DNA from: Roridomyces roridus
Taxonomy: Eukaryota > Basidiomycota > Agaricomycetes > Agaricales > Mycenaceae
DNA: 64,000 bases
Assembly: GCA_029378245.1 (NCBI GenBank)
Contig: JARKIF010000025.1
Coordinates: forward strand, 372,001 to 436,000
Direction of reading: 5' to 3'
In this document: piece by piece, positions 46,201 to 55,482 of the stretch
Numbering within the stretch: position 1 is the first letter of the stretch
Layout of the letters: every line of letters begins with the position of its first letter
Position numbers and translations under genes: made by a program
The notes under the pieces: generated by a model
What the model saw: only the letters and a program-made list of their open reading frames with translations
What the model was told of the DNA's origin: nothing
Databases searched by the model: none

Positions 46201-48055
46201 TGTGCTTCTCGCGATTGGACGGACCCTCCTCTCTTTCAGGTTCGGGTTTATCCAACACTACGGGCTCATTCCCACTAGTCCGGTTTTTAAACCGACCCCA
46301 GGTGCGCCCTTCTGGCTTGGGCTTCCAATCACGCTGTTCTCTGTCCATGGCCTCCTTCGATTTCTCGAAGCGTAGCGCCCATTTGACTAATTTATCCAGC
46401 GTGGAGTCCTCGGGACTCATCCCGCGATCCAGCCATTTAACTCGGATGTACTGATCCGCGCCGTCCCAAAAGATCTGGCGTAAATGCTGGTCCGTGATGT
46501 CAGGGAACCTCCTTGCTAACGCTCGGATGTCCCTGATGAACTCCCGAACTGTACGTTTGCCTTGGTACGCGTTCATTAATCGCTTTCTCAATCTTTGTTT
46601 AAAATCAATCGGGAAACAGTAGTCGAATAGTGCCTCGTAGACTTCTTTGACAGTCCAGTTTTTCATGTCCGGAGTGACATGATCCATGAAGAACTTACTC
46701 GCCGACCCGCTCATGTAATTCACAATTACTTTCAGAGCTAGCTTGTCGGGCAACCCGGTCAGTTCAATCCATGTATCAACCTCGTAGGTCCAATGATCAA
46801 ATGTCTCAATGACAGGCCTTCCGTCCCACACAAACGGCGTCTTGATCTTGACCTTGGCCATCGCACGGTCCACCAGCTTTCTCTCCTGCCTATGCTTCTT
46901 GGCTTTCTGGATCTTCGCTGGGGTCTTACGCCGTGTGGCCTTCTTCTTGATTCCGGCGTGTGACGAGTCCGAATCCTCACTTGAGTCTCTTCCGTTCGAC
47001 TCGGAGCTCTCCGAATTCTCACTGCTGCTTGATTCCGAGCTGGAGCTTGAACTCGAGCTCGAATCATCGGAATCACTCCCACCGGGGCTATTCGGTGGAG
47101 CCGGCGGAGATTTACTGGTTGTGTTTCTAAACCAGCCTCCGGACGGCATCTGTGCCTCTGGCCTGACAAACTCGGCCTTCTTGGGCTTGGATTTCCCATC
47201 CTTCTTTGCCGTGGACCCTTTATGCGTCTTGGCTGCTTTCGCATCCTGCATCTGACGCAAATAGTTGGCGAAGCCGGTGCTTCGCTCACCCGCGGCAACT
47301 CCCTTACCTTTGTCAACCCTGGTCTTCTTCTGTGGTTGTGAAGGCCCTCCCTTTTCTTCGGGCAGCTCAACTATCACGGCGTCGCTACGCGCGTGGTGAT
47401 GTGCTTGAGCCTTGATGAACTCGATCGACTCTTGGATCGCCCTCTGAACATCAGCATCAAGTTCATCGTCACCTTTCAACCAGTCCACAGGAATCGGACC
47501 TAACTGATCCTCATCTTCGCTGAGATCGAACCAGGTAGGCAAGAACTTATTCTCAATGTCTATCCTATTCGGAATCGACCACTGATACTTCTTGGCAGTT
47601 ACTCGGGGTACAATAAAGCCGCCCTCTGGACTTTGCCAGTCCACACTGCCCTGCGTACGGAGGATATAATCCTCCACGTCGCTTTCTGTTCCAGCCGACG
47701 ATCCGGATTCGTCGCTCTCTTCGTAGCCATCTGGCCTGGAACATTCGTCCCCGCCCTCTACACCTGTCTCCATATCTGACAAAAATTCGTCTAGATCGGA
47801 CTGGTGGACACGGGGACCCTGAGCAACGCGTAAAGCGTGTTGATCCACAGCGGGTAATGCTCCTTCTCTGAGCTCGCCCTCCGCTGTTAATAATTCGGGC
47901 TCGTTCGGTGCGTCGAACGATGCCCCCACTTCGGCCGCCTCCAGCTGCAGATTCTTGTGATTCCGCGAGGTCCGAATAGTCACGACCGAAGGGTACCTCT
48001 TCGAGTGCGTAGTCACCATTCTGTGTGAACGATAACCCTTGTAAACCGGTTTCAA
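40229..48055 (-). CDS. Gypsy Gag-Pol polyprotein with long C-terminal extension
   Basis: A single ORF of 2,608 codons; the second Met (48019) is an alternative start. The order (approximate residues) is Gag 400-580, zinc knuckle CFSCKETGHQSRNC about 662, and aspartic protease (VRALLDTGSMMDFIS) about 1000. Reverse transcriptase is about 1160-1340, with VYLDDIVIYSD near 1316, and RNase H is about 1470-1560. The integrase zinc region is about 1810-1850 (H, H, CESCSLC), with catalytic residues in IDFVGPL, SDRDSLF and HPQTDGATERANRT (about 1874-1975). A chromodomain (WAVDRILSHSG, then WLQYAEVKHLEP) is about 2170-2220. Such chromodomains guide integration to chromatin. About 390 further residues follow without a stop. 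They are rich in Ala/Thr/Pro, then Arg/Gly, then acidic, with GHGPHPGPPTEAYLHYYRQR and a CWSCC motif. I do not recognise this extension. Gag and Pol are in one frame, so no frameshift is needed. Confidence 0.9.
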   Translation of the reverse strand: MKPVYKGYRSHRMVTTHSKRYPSVVTIRTSRNHKNLQLEAAEVGASFDAPNEPELLTAEGELREGALPAVDQHALRVAQGPRVHQSDLDEFLSDMETGVEGGDECSRPDGYEESDESGSSAGTESDVEDYILRTQGSVDWQSPEGGFIVPRVTAKKYQWSIPNRIDIENKFLPTWFDLSEDEDQLGPIPVDWLKGDDELDADVQRAIQESIEFIKAQAHHHARSDAVIVELPEEKGGPSQPQKKTRVDKGKGVAAGERSTGFANYLRQMQDAKAAKTHKGSTAKKDGKSKPKKAEFVRPEAQMPSGGWFRNTTSKSPPAPPNSPGGSDSDDSSSSSSSSSESSSSENSESSESNGRDSSEDSDSSHAGIKKKATRRKTPAKIQKAKKHRQERKLVDRAMAKVKIKTPFVWDGRPVIETFDHWTYEVDTWIELTGLPDKLALKVIVNYMSGSASKFFMDHVTPDMKNWTVKEVYEALFDYCFPIDFKQRLRKRLMNAYQGKRTVREFIRDIRALARRFPDITDQHLRQIFWDGADQYIRVKWLDRGMSPEDSTLDKLVKWALRFEKSKEAMDREQRDWKPKPEGRTWGRFKNRTSGNEPVVLDKPEPEREEGPSNREKHSARKPGKQSQHDGKFNKGKFTDKGKGKSKPKMSPEEMDKLRAEDRCFSCKETGHQSRNCPQRHTAKPPSQKASVGAARYEYLNTLGMDELAKARDASRVDSARVDSDPDTSTDQASGDRDGYWLTAPAEEVCTYIKKLWMSAYSETEAIAENMAPGDRFTVHEYGIGFEVIDWLKVEVSFMVTRDQLSKIDFNVEDVVNDAWDEHMTPWNGCEAYHGDEPDHEYPALSWLLFRAARALTYLEDGVEWDAALNRLIIDPATGGYLIFDQETADHWFVTHEEIRSQTFSVREVLSRPPPDETPTMESLERIRRRRRIMSRPRISAARVPRAKARRGRKPERNEKTEDYMYRTAMREKDSDRMLPKQLIVEATVNDQAVRALLDTGSMMDFISTRVVDQLKLPTDVLVKPVPLYMAVKGSHSMINRSASVKFGYQGIDYRRTFDVCNLDAYDLVLGLPFLFQHKVTVGFNPTRVNIGTTVPVPLEGENMVKIISAAAEVLDVRFEKLREIVRKESADLCQDPAETGLPPFRAVNHVIPLVDDKKVYSWRPSKCPEALKPQWQKKKDIYLKSGRWRIATGTNAIPMLILKKVNGKDGEVRIRTVFDKREVNANTKRLTAPLPDMDGILRNVVRHKIRSLLDGKDFYEQIRVVKEDVGRTLFVTPDGTMESLVLQQGDLNGPATCQLLMNHIFSEYIGVFMDVYLDDIVIYSDTAEEHIEHLRKVFNILRREKLYLSADKMQLFASELKILGHVIDENGIRMDPHKVDTVAAWKTPTNKALLASFLGAVGYLAPDCHGIRIPMAVLSSISGPAAVWRWHPTHQRAFDETKKIVQEWRNHHHVALDYSEAAETINLVCDACLTGASGYISQGNDLKTARVSSFWSGKFNSAQQNYPVHEQELLAIIESLKRFRAELIGAKFRICTDHRGLEHIMQQRHLSPRQHRWMGILNEFEFNIHYIPGETNVLADALSRIYANEPEGEVRAPSEYVQDRDPGEIPNHLRLAAINVSAPVLTDRSALWICAVEGPRRSDRLKSKPRVTYSKQTHQAVKKTPTVAKEPLSQPANVLDTEVEPSQEIDDLVEGLDLTQMESVNDEESGTEDLTEQTETPNAEPSGPGLVDVVKSTSQQFTFPEVLKGTYDQDNFFQRILRAPSHYKDFVMRDGLMYMKRADEELLCIPNVVVDGIGMRALVIGQAHSILAHLGARKTLTYLRDHVWWNDMIRDVAAFCESCSLCAMSKSSTQKPSGLLRTLQVPRRPWQAIGIDFVGPLPASETRNGAFDMICVVIDHLTSMVHLTPTKQTYKARDMAEVIFEVVYKLHGLPESIVSDRDSLFTSTFWRELHTLINTDLRFSSAYHPQTDGATERANRTMTQMLRQCVAINQKDWAVRLPAIEFAMNSARSDTTGFSPFFLNYGRIPRPMIWNDASDYPGVRKFAQRIKESIMMAHDAIITKRVKQTQQANRRRRPAPFVVGDLVYLSTQNLKLPKGRARKLTPKYIGPFPIIRILESGSSYQLGLSEELKQRGINASFHASLLRIHVPNDDRRFPGRQLSQLPGFGAVPSEWAVDRILSHSGQGRDALFEVKWKSGDITWLQYAEVKHLEPLKSYLEAMGIEKITNLKKGSGTRPDFDEEVRAASVRVNLKNDSDKIGGVKARTREGLKGGGHTKRASQIHPHSCCRCKMAVDTRFTASDIADCEIYHRAMMYWLAGHGPHPGPPTEAYLHYYRQRHPNAPIPSDFPRREREWFESQGHPTGECWSCCATAHNSDEESAATHTAATTHAPVHFTPAPMPAPAAMTVPVSPATSDTGASFSESTFATLVSTLAARRPEHRPASYVRSKGKPHNGTRIPRSVYGWYSPSDAENRYNFGKRGGPRPTEGGKRFGSGRRGRTGRAREKAKRARFAAVAVGAETSGASTSTAGFQGSNAAAIADDTDMDAAGDVEMADGEDTGDGTVIPEDVFTPFTPRRTDDDDEEGAAGAIAGWGDETDDHMGPIIV

Positions 48056-48158
48056 AATTTATGCGCTTCTATCAAATCGGGTGATCAGTCCGATTCAAAC
48101 AAGGAAAAAAATTGAACTCAAAAAAAATGTGAGTCTTCGGAGTTCTTGAAGTAGAAGT

Positions 48159-49702
48159 TACGAGTACTTATGTAATGAGCGTAGCGAAATGAAATGAGTA
48201 ATCGGTTCTTTCAAATCCTGCACCCCATCAGTTGAAAGCGGCTCCCGATCATGTAAGGTTGATCTTTGTCTTTGCATATATTTGTTCTGTCATGTGAGAT
48301 CATATTTGTATGAATTTGTTTCAGTGTGTCACGCGTTTGTCACGCGTCAACTGTCACGGTCGGACAACCCGACCGTGACATGTCACACTGTGACACCTTG
48401 CCATTATCTGTTCATCCAGTTTATGGCTCTCAATCTTTTGGGCCTGGGTTCCGGACTTCCTCTGAGAAAATGATCAATCTGCATGCTTGGCTGATGTAGG
48501 GATCGGCACCGTATCCGTACTGGTACGGCATATGTACGTACGGTACGGTACGTCGTCCGTACCGTGGGCGAGACAGCCTCAGTGGTCCGTACCGTACCGG
48601 CACCGTATTTCGTCCGTATCGTACGGCGTATACGGCCGTATACGGTGATGGCGCACGGCATCGTCGGCATGCCTGCAAACGCGAGGGGGTGGTCGCCGCA
48701 GTGATTTATCTTGACCACCGGACAGCTGGTGAGTCTAGATCCATGTGCAACGGCCGCCGCGCATATCAGCAGGCGCGGGACCCAAGCGGGACCACGCATC
48801 AATGTGATATGATCCAGGATCAATCAGCGCGCCGGATGTTCCTTGAGTGTTTGTACTCGGTTTGTACCTTCCACAACAGTCTCAGCATCTTTTACTGACC
48901 CGGAAGATGTTGGAAATGCATTTACTTCGGTTCTTACTCACCTGACAAGCCCCCTTCACTCGACACCGGCTCTTCGTCCGTACGGTCCGTAATACGGCCG
49001 TACCGTACCGTGAGGGTCCAGGACGGCACCGTATCGTACCGTACGTACTCTCACGACGTCCGTACGTCCGTGAGTTGGTCCGTACCGTATACGGTACGTA
49101 CGGTGCCGATCCCTAGGCTGATGCGGAAAATGAAGTGGCACATCCCGCTGCTCGAGGCTCCTTTGCACAATGTCACGCTGAGCCTGAGTGGGAGAGCCCA
49201 GAGGGGCCAAAGCTTAGCGAAGTGCCACAGGTCCCGAGTCCCCACAAAAGAGATGTGAACAGCATGACACAGTAGAATACCAATGAGAAGCATCCTTCAA
49301 GTTCTGCAGGGTTAATTGTTCAAAGAGTCAACTCCTGATTTTGTTTTAATATAATGTCCTTGAAATCCGGGCCTCAGTATTCTGGAGGGCCAAATGTGGT
49401 TCTGCAAACTTATAGATCCAGATCACGGTGTCCGAGTCGACAAGCTTCCCACTGTCCACCACCACTCGACTGGTTTTGATGAAAATAGTACCCAGATCTC
49501 GTTGAGGAGTCGGTTAGACAGACACCATCAATTCAGACTCTTCAGAGCTCTGGTTTAAGCACTTATTGGAATGGTCTGCAGCATTCTTTAGCTGGGGGAG
49601 GACCAATTCACTTGCTGTGTGATACTTACATCTTAACTGTGATTGTAAACCTACAAGGAGCCACAACATAAGTACGAGTTCGGCCGGAAACAGCATCATG
49701 CC
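48159..49702. mobile_element. Unclassified 1.5-kb insert in the 5' LTR
   Basis: The segment starts TACGAGTACTTATGTAATGA. Near its other end lies ACATAAGTACGAGTTCGG, so a short inverted GTACTTATGT may mark its termini. The duplication is at most 4 bp (AAGT). Inside are a hairpin at about 48350-48380 (TGTCACGGTCGG...CCGACCGTGACA) and a nested 619-bp hAT MITE. No ORF is convincing and no superfamily is assigned. Confidence 0.6.
48497..49115. mobile_element. 619-bp hAT MITE with GTACGG repeats
   Basis: Ends TAGGGATCGGCACCGTA and TACGGTGCCGATCCCTA are perfect inverted repeats. The 8-bp duplication GGCTGATG is exact (48489-48496 and 49116-49123). Both ends are packed with GTACGGTACGG/CCGTACCGT motifs, typical transposase-binding subterminal repeats. 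It has no coding capacity and sits nested within the insert of the 5' LTR. Confidence 0.9.
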
Positions 49703-50020
49703 AAGTCGAAGAACACGTGAGTCTTGCGTTGGCGGTTTTGAATCAGACGATGGTTGAGTTGGTCAAATCCGCTTGTTGTGCAGAACTGGCTACTCTCTAT
49801 CTACGAGCTTGTATTTATACCTATCTAGAGTAGCTATCGGAACCGTAAGATGAATAAGAATGAGACGAGATGAGTGGGGAAGAGTCGTCCATAGTCAAGA
49901 GAACTGCGGGCGTAGTTGATTGGACTGCGGCGTAGTTGAGCCGCAGTCGGGGTGTGCCGTAGGTATCCGCGATCAAGCCGAGAAGTTGCCGAGAGCGTGT
50001 GAGTGATCCCTTACATGCGG

Positions 50021-50566
50021 CTGTGTGTGTGTGCGGAGCTGTGCGGACTGATGTCCGCACAACCCTGCGCTGACAGACCCTCGGAACGCAGTGATTTCAA
50101 TAATGAGCGTTCTCGCAGGCATGATCACCGTCCCGTCCGGAGTTGAGAGAGCGGGGCATGTGCATGAAGTTTGACTGGATGATATGTATGTAACAAATTG
50201 AAGATTCTTTCTCCAAGACTGATTGGTTTTGAATTGCGTGTGGACACCGAGGCGGAAGGGGCTCAGGCTTTATCCAGCGGCATGCGAAAAACTTGAGCAC
50301 AACTGGTCAAAAAAGACAAGATCCAGTCACCATCTTGTTCAGGCTTGCTCACAGTTCAGTGCGGCAAGGCACACGCACACAAAGCTCAACCAAGAAGGTT
50401 CACCTACGCCATTGAATGTCCCGGAAATTCATCCCTGACCACGGTCGGTCACATGCATCTCCGATTCTCACGACTGGGCTCGTTGGACTCGAGTCCAGCC
50501 CCTGTTTCGACCGTCGGCGACGGCATAATTCTTTCTTTCTTTCTTTTTTTCATTGAACGTGTGGAC
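50021..50566. other. No supported gene
   Basis: DNA between the retrotransposon and the second 500-bp element. It starts with a GTGTGTGTGTGCGG run and a TGCGGAC...GTCCGCA palindrome. No coding features were recognised. Confidence 0.35.
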
Positions 50567-50574
50567 TTTTCCAG

Positions 50575-51074
50575 CAAGAGATCACCGGATCAGAAATTGA
50601 TGAGATCGGGTAGGGAGGGGAGGGAGGGTCTGAGCATCCTTAATTCACTTTTTTTCATAGGCTTCCAGGCCTCTCAGGCAGGCTTCCTGAGGCCTGTTTG
50701 GCGTCATTCAAAGTGCTTCTTGCAAGAATATTAGGGGAAAAATACAGATCTGATGAAAATTTCCAAATTTGGTCCTGTTCATCAATCATTGATGACAATC
50801 AATGTGTTCTAGCCCAGGTCATATGAGCATTCAGCACCCGGGGCCGGATGAGCAGGCAACAGACATTCAAAGCCCTCGTGAACATTCTTGATGCTTTTGG
50901 GAGGCGCTCTGCAATAATGGCAGGGCTGGCAGTGCAAATTTGCAAGTGGCAGTGTGAGAAAAAGATGCCAAAAAAGGAAATTGATGGCTTAGGTAAAGAG
51001 GGAGGGAGGGGCTTGCCGCCGCTAATTCACTTTTCCGACCCGATGTCTTCAATTTCTGATCCGGTGATCTCTTG
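50575..51074. mobile_element. 500-bp non-autonomous element, copy 2 (inverted)
   Basis: The same 500 bp as 24792-25291 in reverse complement, apparently without differences by eye. The termini are the same CAAGAGATCACCGGATCAGA inverted repeats. The target duplication is TTTCCAG (50568-50574 and 51075-51081; 7 of an expected 8). Identity of the two copies implies recent movement. Confidence 0.85.
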
Positions 51075-51189
51075 TTTCCAGTGTGTATTAGCGGGGTTCC
51101 CTGCTGCATCTTAACGCGACCTTGGCTGAGTTGTAAACTTGATCTGCCATCAAGTTTGATTCAGCCTCCCTCTTGTCAAGGGATATTGG

Positions 51190-52594
51190 CACCCCAAAGT
51201 GGCTCTGCATCCTCGGCATATCCTTCCGTGTCCCGCTCGTCAGTGATTTCGTCCAGTAGTGGAGGCGGCTCGAGCTCTGTGGCTGGTGAGTATTTCTTTC
51301 CTTGATTGAATGGGATCATGCTAATTGTTTGTAGGATCTTCTGCATCGACCCGTGCGAGTAGCTCTGCGCCAGCCTCTCACTCTGGCTCGGCCTATTCGA
51401 GTAACGTTCGGAGCTCCTCCGATGGTGGTGAGCATCATTTTGTGTTCCCTAGTTCTTCCACTTTCAACTAATGGATTTGTTTCAGGGTCGAGTGGCATGT
51501 CGAGTTCAACAAGTCTCCGTCCATCCTCGGCGTCGTCGGCCCACCAGTCGAGTAGCAGTGCTCCGGCCTCGTCTCGTGCTAGCAGTTCGGTGCCCCATTC
51601 GATTTCGAGTAACTCGGCCTCAGCTTCCGTCTCCCACTGTGCCTCTGTTTACTCGAACTCCGCTGGTATGATTCTTATTCGTTTCCCCGGCTTTTAAATT
51701 GCGATATGAACGTATTTGTAGGATACTCCTCTTAATCTCGGGCTAGTTCCAGTCTTCGCTCGTCCTCGGCATCGTCAGCGTCTACTCGCCAGTCGAGTAG
51801 CAGCGCGTCTGCTTCATCTCGTGCAAGCAGTTCTGCAGCGTCCGTCTCTCGGTCGGCCCCGGCTTCCTCGAGCTCAGCGGCTGGTGAGTATCATTCAGAA
51901 ATCTTCCTTGCAAACTCATTGTTGATTCAAGCATCTCTTAGGTGCCTCGTCTCAATCACGGTCCAGTGGTGTCCCGAGTTCCAGCGGCGCATCCTCGGCG
52001 TCTACTCGCCAGCCGAGTAGCAGTGGGTCTGTTTCATCTCGTGCCAGCAGTTCCGTGCCTCGTTTGAGTAGCTCGGCGTCAGCTTCCGCCCCTGGATATT
52101 CTAGCAGTGTTCGCAGCTCCTCGACCGGTGGGTATTAATCCTGATTGAGCCACGTATAAATTTGTCTAAATTTGAATCTTGTAGGATCTTCCACTAGCGG
52201 AGTTTCCAGCAGTTCGAATTCAGTACGCTCCAGTATCGTGTCTTCGGCATTGCGTGTCAGCAGCTCCGCCTCTGTTTACCAGTCAGGCAGTGTTTCGGCA
52301 TCTCGTTCCAGTGGCTCCGCCTCTGCTTCCTCGGCTTCTCACAGTTCGGTGCATTCAAGCGGAGCGTCAAGTTCCGTGCCCCACAGTTCGTCGGTTTCAA
52401 TTTCCGCGAGCAGTGCCCGTAGCTCGTCAGTCGGTGAGCAATTTTTCTCGGCGGTTGAGTCGGCCGGAGTTGATCTGATCAAACCATTCCATTTCTCAGC
52501 CTCGTCTTCTGCCGTACATCCGAGCAGCGTATCAAGCTCGCCCGTCAGCCCGTCAGTCTAGCAGTGGATCCGTATCTTCTCATGCAAGTAGCTC
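51190..52594 (+). pseudogene. Decayed copy of giant-gene linker exons (part 1)
   Basis: This stretch matches the exon-intron cassettes of the giant gene around 11.96-13.0 kb in order, introns included. It starts in the middle of the exon-7 equivalent (GGCTCTGCATCCTCGGCATA) and continues through the equivalents of exons 8, 9, 10 and 11. One extra cassette is present. At 51732 a TAA replaces the CAA of the parent (TCCTCTTAATC versus TCTCAATCCC). From about 52545 it jumps to sequence matching exon 18 (CGTCAGTCTAGCAGTGGATC). It has no start, no cysteine module and no frame through the stop, so it is a non-functional partial duplicate. Confidence 0.85.
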
Positions 52595-52974
52595 TGGATC
52601 CCACTGGAACAAGACCCTCAGACCCCTACCCTACCTATTAGCCGAGCCCCATTTGGAAATTCACGTGATTGATGGGTGCAGAACGTGACTTGCACATCAA
52701 ATTTTCTGTTGGTTGGCTGCCCCGCTGACTACCGGACGTCTGATTTTGATTCCTCTGCAGTGATCCGGACCCTACATCCACCCCACAACTACCTGGATCA
52801 CCAACTGTTGGCATCACTTGATACATCAAAAAAAAACGAAAATTTTCTTCGACCCTCTCAAAAGCATTTTTGAAAGGTTCTGCACACATGTCAGAAAATT
52901 GGATTAAGAGGCCTCAGACCCTACCCTACCTATGAGGCTGTGTCTCGGCCTCTTCCGGCGATCACCTCTTGGTG
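52595..52974. other. Unrelated 380-bp insert in the linker copy
   Basis: Interrupts the decayed linker copy. CTCAGACCC(C)TACCCTACCTAT occurs near both ends in direct orientation, and GCGATCACCTCTTG near the right end recalls the 500-bp element terminus. It is probably a remnant of a related mobile element. Confidence 0.4.
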
Positions 52975-53062
52975 CGCGTAGCTTGCGCGTAGCTCGTCGG
53001 TTGGTCAGTCAATCTTTTGGAGTGGTTGGAGTGACATTGATTCCAACTTGTGTATAGGTTAT
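52975..53062 (+). pseudogene. Decayed copy of giant-gene linker exons (part 2)
   Basis: GCGCGTAGCTCGTCGGTTGG followed by TTTTGGAGTGGTTGGAGTGA matches the end of a cassette exon and the intron at 14377-14433 of the giant gene. The stretch GATTCCAACTTGTGTATAGG preserves the intron's 3' end. It is the last recognisable piece of the duplicate. Confidence 0.7.
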
Positions 53063-53079
53063 CGGTAGCGGCGGCAAGC

Positions 53080-53544
53080 GCCATCCCCTACTCTGCCAAA
53101 TTGATAAGTCCATCACATCGGCTTGATCGCCCGAAGTGCCCGACGTTACACACAGATGAGTTTGCTATGGCTGCTGGCAAAGATTTGGACTCATCACACA
53201 GTCAGTAAGTACAAAGTCACGTCTGAGTGAAAGTGTTCACCGTTTCTTCATGAAAGACAACAATGGCCGACTTTGGCAGCCTCTTCGGCACCGGGCAGCT
53301 CGGCAATTGCTGAAAGCTCTTGATGCTGGGCACATCAGCTTGTGTGTTGAACTTTGCCGGAACACGAGCTTCGGCCCAGACTTGTGATGGGTATGGGCAG
53401 CCACAGCCATAAGCGAGTGATCTGATGGGACTTCCGCATTTGGATCTCCCGCCAAATCAGCGTTCCAAGTTTCGTTGGTAGTGTATAGATACAACGAGTA
53501 CCCGTTGGCACTAGCTCCTGGTGACAATACTGTTCAGATTCTCA
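53080..53544. other. No supported gene
   Basis: Intergenic DNA with a short minus-strand ORF (53237-53527) that has no recognisable features. Its start resembles the GCGGCGGCAAG stretch of the 500-bp element, so mobile-element debris is possible. Confidence 0.3.
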
Positions 53545-53662
53545 TTTCATTTTAAACTAACGAGAGACATCTTCGAAAATATCTAATGAACTTGACTTGT
53601 ACACCTGTAATACATGATGAAGGCATAATTTTGCAACTTTCTCTCGTTAGTTTAAAATGAAA
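53545..53662. mobile_element. 118-bp MITE with perfect 23-bp inverted repeats
   Basis: TTTCATTTTAAACTAACGAG at 53545 continues into AGA; its exact 23-bp reverse complement is at 53640-53662. The spacer is about 72 bp. No coding capacity and no clear target duplication were seen. Confidence 0.7.
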
Positions 53663-53906
53663 CGGATTCAAACATGATACTCCACCCACAGTTGGAGCAG
53701 AGAATGACCATGGCGCACTGCAGACTGCAGCCCGCCAGAATGTGTGACAGCACGTGACGTCAGCGTCATTTTGGTCACTCCACATCGCACCTCCTCTATT
53801 CTCGCTATGGACACGTGACAATTGCGCCAAAAACAGTTAATATCGATGCCAGACGACCAAGGACGCATCACAGGGCAGCTCAGCACCTCAATTCATTACG
53901 CAGGGA
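53663..53906. other. No supported gene
   Basis: A short interval between two elements with no recognisable coding or regulatory feature. Confidence 0.3.
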
Positions 53907-55482
53907 CATCAGCAAAATCGCAGGTTCGTCTTTGGCGTCTTTTGCGTCTTGGCCAAGACGTAGAAGACGGAAAAGACGTGACTTTGCTAAAGACGACGTG
54001 TCTTGGCCAAGCTAAGTACATTGCTTGGTAAGACACATCTGTCTTGGGAAGATGGCGGGCATCTTGGGCAAGAAGCAATAAGGCTTCGTCAAGACACTAA
54101 AAAGACGTCTCAAGATGTTCCGATTCCCACAGAAGATGCACGAAAAGACGAATATATTCATGTAAATAGTACAATGAATTAAGTATATACGGGAAAGGAA
54201 ATAGAGGAACACGCTGCACGGACCAGATGGGGGAGAGGGAGACTGGCAGCCTTGTCGATCTTGCTTGGAAAGTCTCGCTGGTGGGTCTTGTACACAAGTA
54301 TCTGACATGCGGGTGGCGCGGAGGAGGAGGGTGGAACATCGCGATAAGGTCTTGAGGTTCGGAAGGGGCCATCTCTTGACGCCGTCTCACATCTTCATTT
54401 GACGTACAGCGGTTTGGCCAGAGCCTTGAGAGTGAGAATGGAACATTACGGCCGGGCTTGTGGGAAGAGCGTGGCAGGGTGCGTGTGGAGTGACGTGTGG
54501 AGTGATGATGAAAGATATTGGTGGTCCAGTCTTCACTCGGGTCTTCAAGTGCGGGCTTCGGAGACGGTGACATGGTAGGCAATGCCGCAGATGTGAAGGT
54601 GGGGATGGAACATGGCCGCCGGTAAGTGGAGCAAGGGAAGGGTTTTCAATCGTGGTGAGGCGACACAAGGCCAGGGATACAGGTTCCTTGTTATCGTGTC
54701 TTCAAGTTTGGGCGTCGTAGCAAGATAGATGGCGCGATGCGGCGGGTGCGATGCCTTGCAGGAAGTCGGCCTCGGAGCTGTGGCGGCATGGGGTCGAACA
54801 GCGGGCGGGGCAGCTATGGCGGGCAGAGTGAAGGGGAAGGATGGTGAGAGTGAAAAGAGAAGGAGTGGACGTGGCAAAATCACGCCATGGATTGGTAACC
54901 AAGCGACCAAGTGAGTCATCTCGGGTATCTGTGATCCGGGTGGAGTTTGAAGCACTTGAGAAACATTTTCTTCTCTCTCCTCCGACTCGGGTCCTCGACT
55001 GGTCCGCTCCCCGGTGTCCCTCCGATTCAAGACGGTCCCTAGTCATCGCGCCTCATAGATGTGGCCACCTCGTCGAGCTAGCCAACACCAAGCCGACACT
55101 CACTGCCCTGGACAGCATCGCACATCCCCAAGCTTCTGGATACAAGCAAGATACAAGACTCGGGCTCGCTATGAGAAGCCGATTCATGAAGGATATGCAT
55201 TTGGTCCAGCCCGTATTGAATGTAATATATGCACACTATTTTTAAAACTTAGATTTGTCTTCGCGTCTTTCGATGAAATTCCATCTGCAGAGAACTCGGC
55301 TCGTCTTGGGCAGCTTGGAGACCAGATGTACCTGAAACACGAATCCTTCAAAGACAGATTATTATCGCCAAGCCATCCAAGACATCTTGCCCACGACCAA
55401 GATGCTAGAAGATGCCCGGCCAAGACAAAAGATGGCTCGTCAAGACAAAAGACGCCCAAGACAAACCTGCTATTTTGCTGAT
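53907..55482. mobile_element. 1.6-kb element with AAGACG subterminal repeats
   Basis: Inverted ends CATCAGCAAAATCGCAGGTT (53907) and CATCAGCAAAATAGCAGGTT (complement, ending about 55482) extend to about 38 bp with three or four mismatches. Clusters of AAGACG, CGTCTT and GGCCAAGAC lie inside both ends (53925-54110 and 55370-55470). The central DNA has no recognisable transposase. Target duplication is not clear. It is probably a non-autonomous hAT-like element. Confidence 0.65.

Larger units (their letters stand above)
36995..50015 (-). mobile_element. Gypsy-type LTR retrotransposon with nested insertions
   Basis: Two 340-bp LTRs (TGTGAGTC at one end, CCCTTACA at the other on the plus strand) enclose one long minus-strand polyprotein ORF. 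The 5-bp duplication TGCGG lies at 36990-36994 and 50016-50020. Removing the insertions inside the LTRs gives exactly 340 bp each, and I see a single difference (40150 versus 49988). The element is therefore young. The polyprotein is intact, so it may have been active recently. No tRNA primer site was recognised next to the 5' LTR (48128). A purine-rich AGAGGGCGAG abuts the 3' LTR on the minus strand. Confidence 0.9.
48128..50015 (-). repeat. 5' LTR, split by a 1.5-kb insertion
   Basis: LTR sequence lies at 48128-48158 and 49707-50015. The insert 48159-49702 is flanked by AAGT on both sides (48155-48158 and 49703-49706). The other LTR reads continuously across this joint (GTAGAAGTCGAAGAACACG). 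Confidence 0.85.

Noticed and set aside
54097..55030. Overlapping minus-strand ORFs of about 160 codons
   Set aside because: They lie inside the AAGACG-type element, are Pro/Ser/His-rich in several frames and show no transposase motif.
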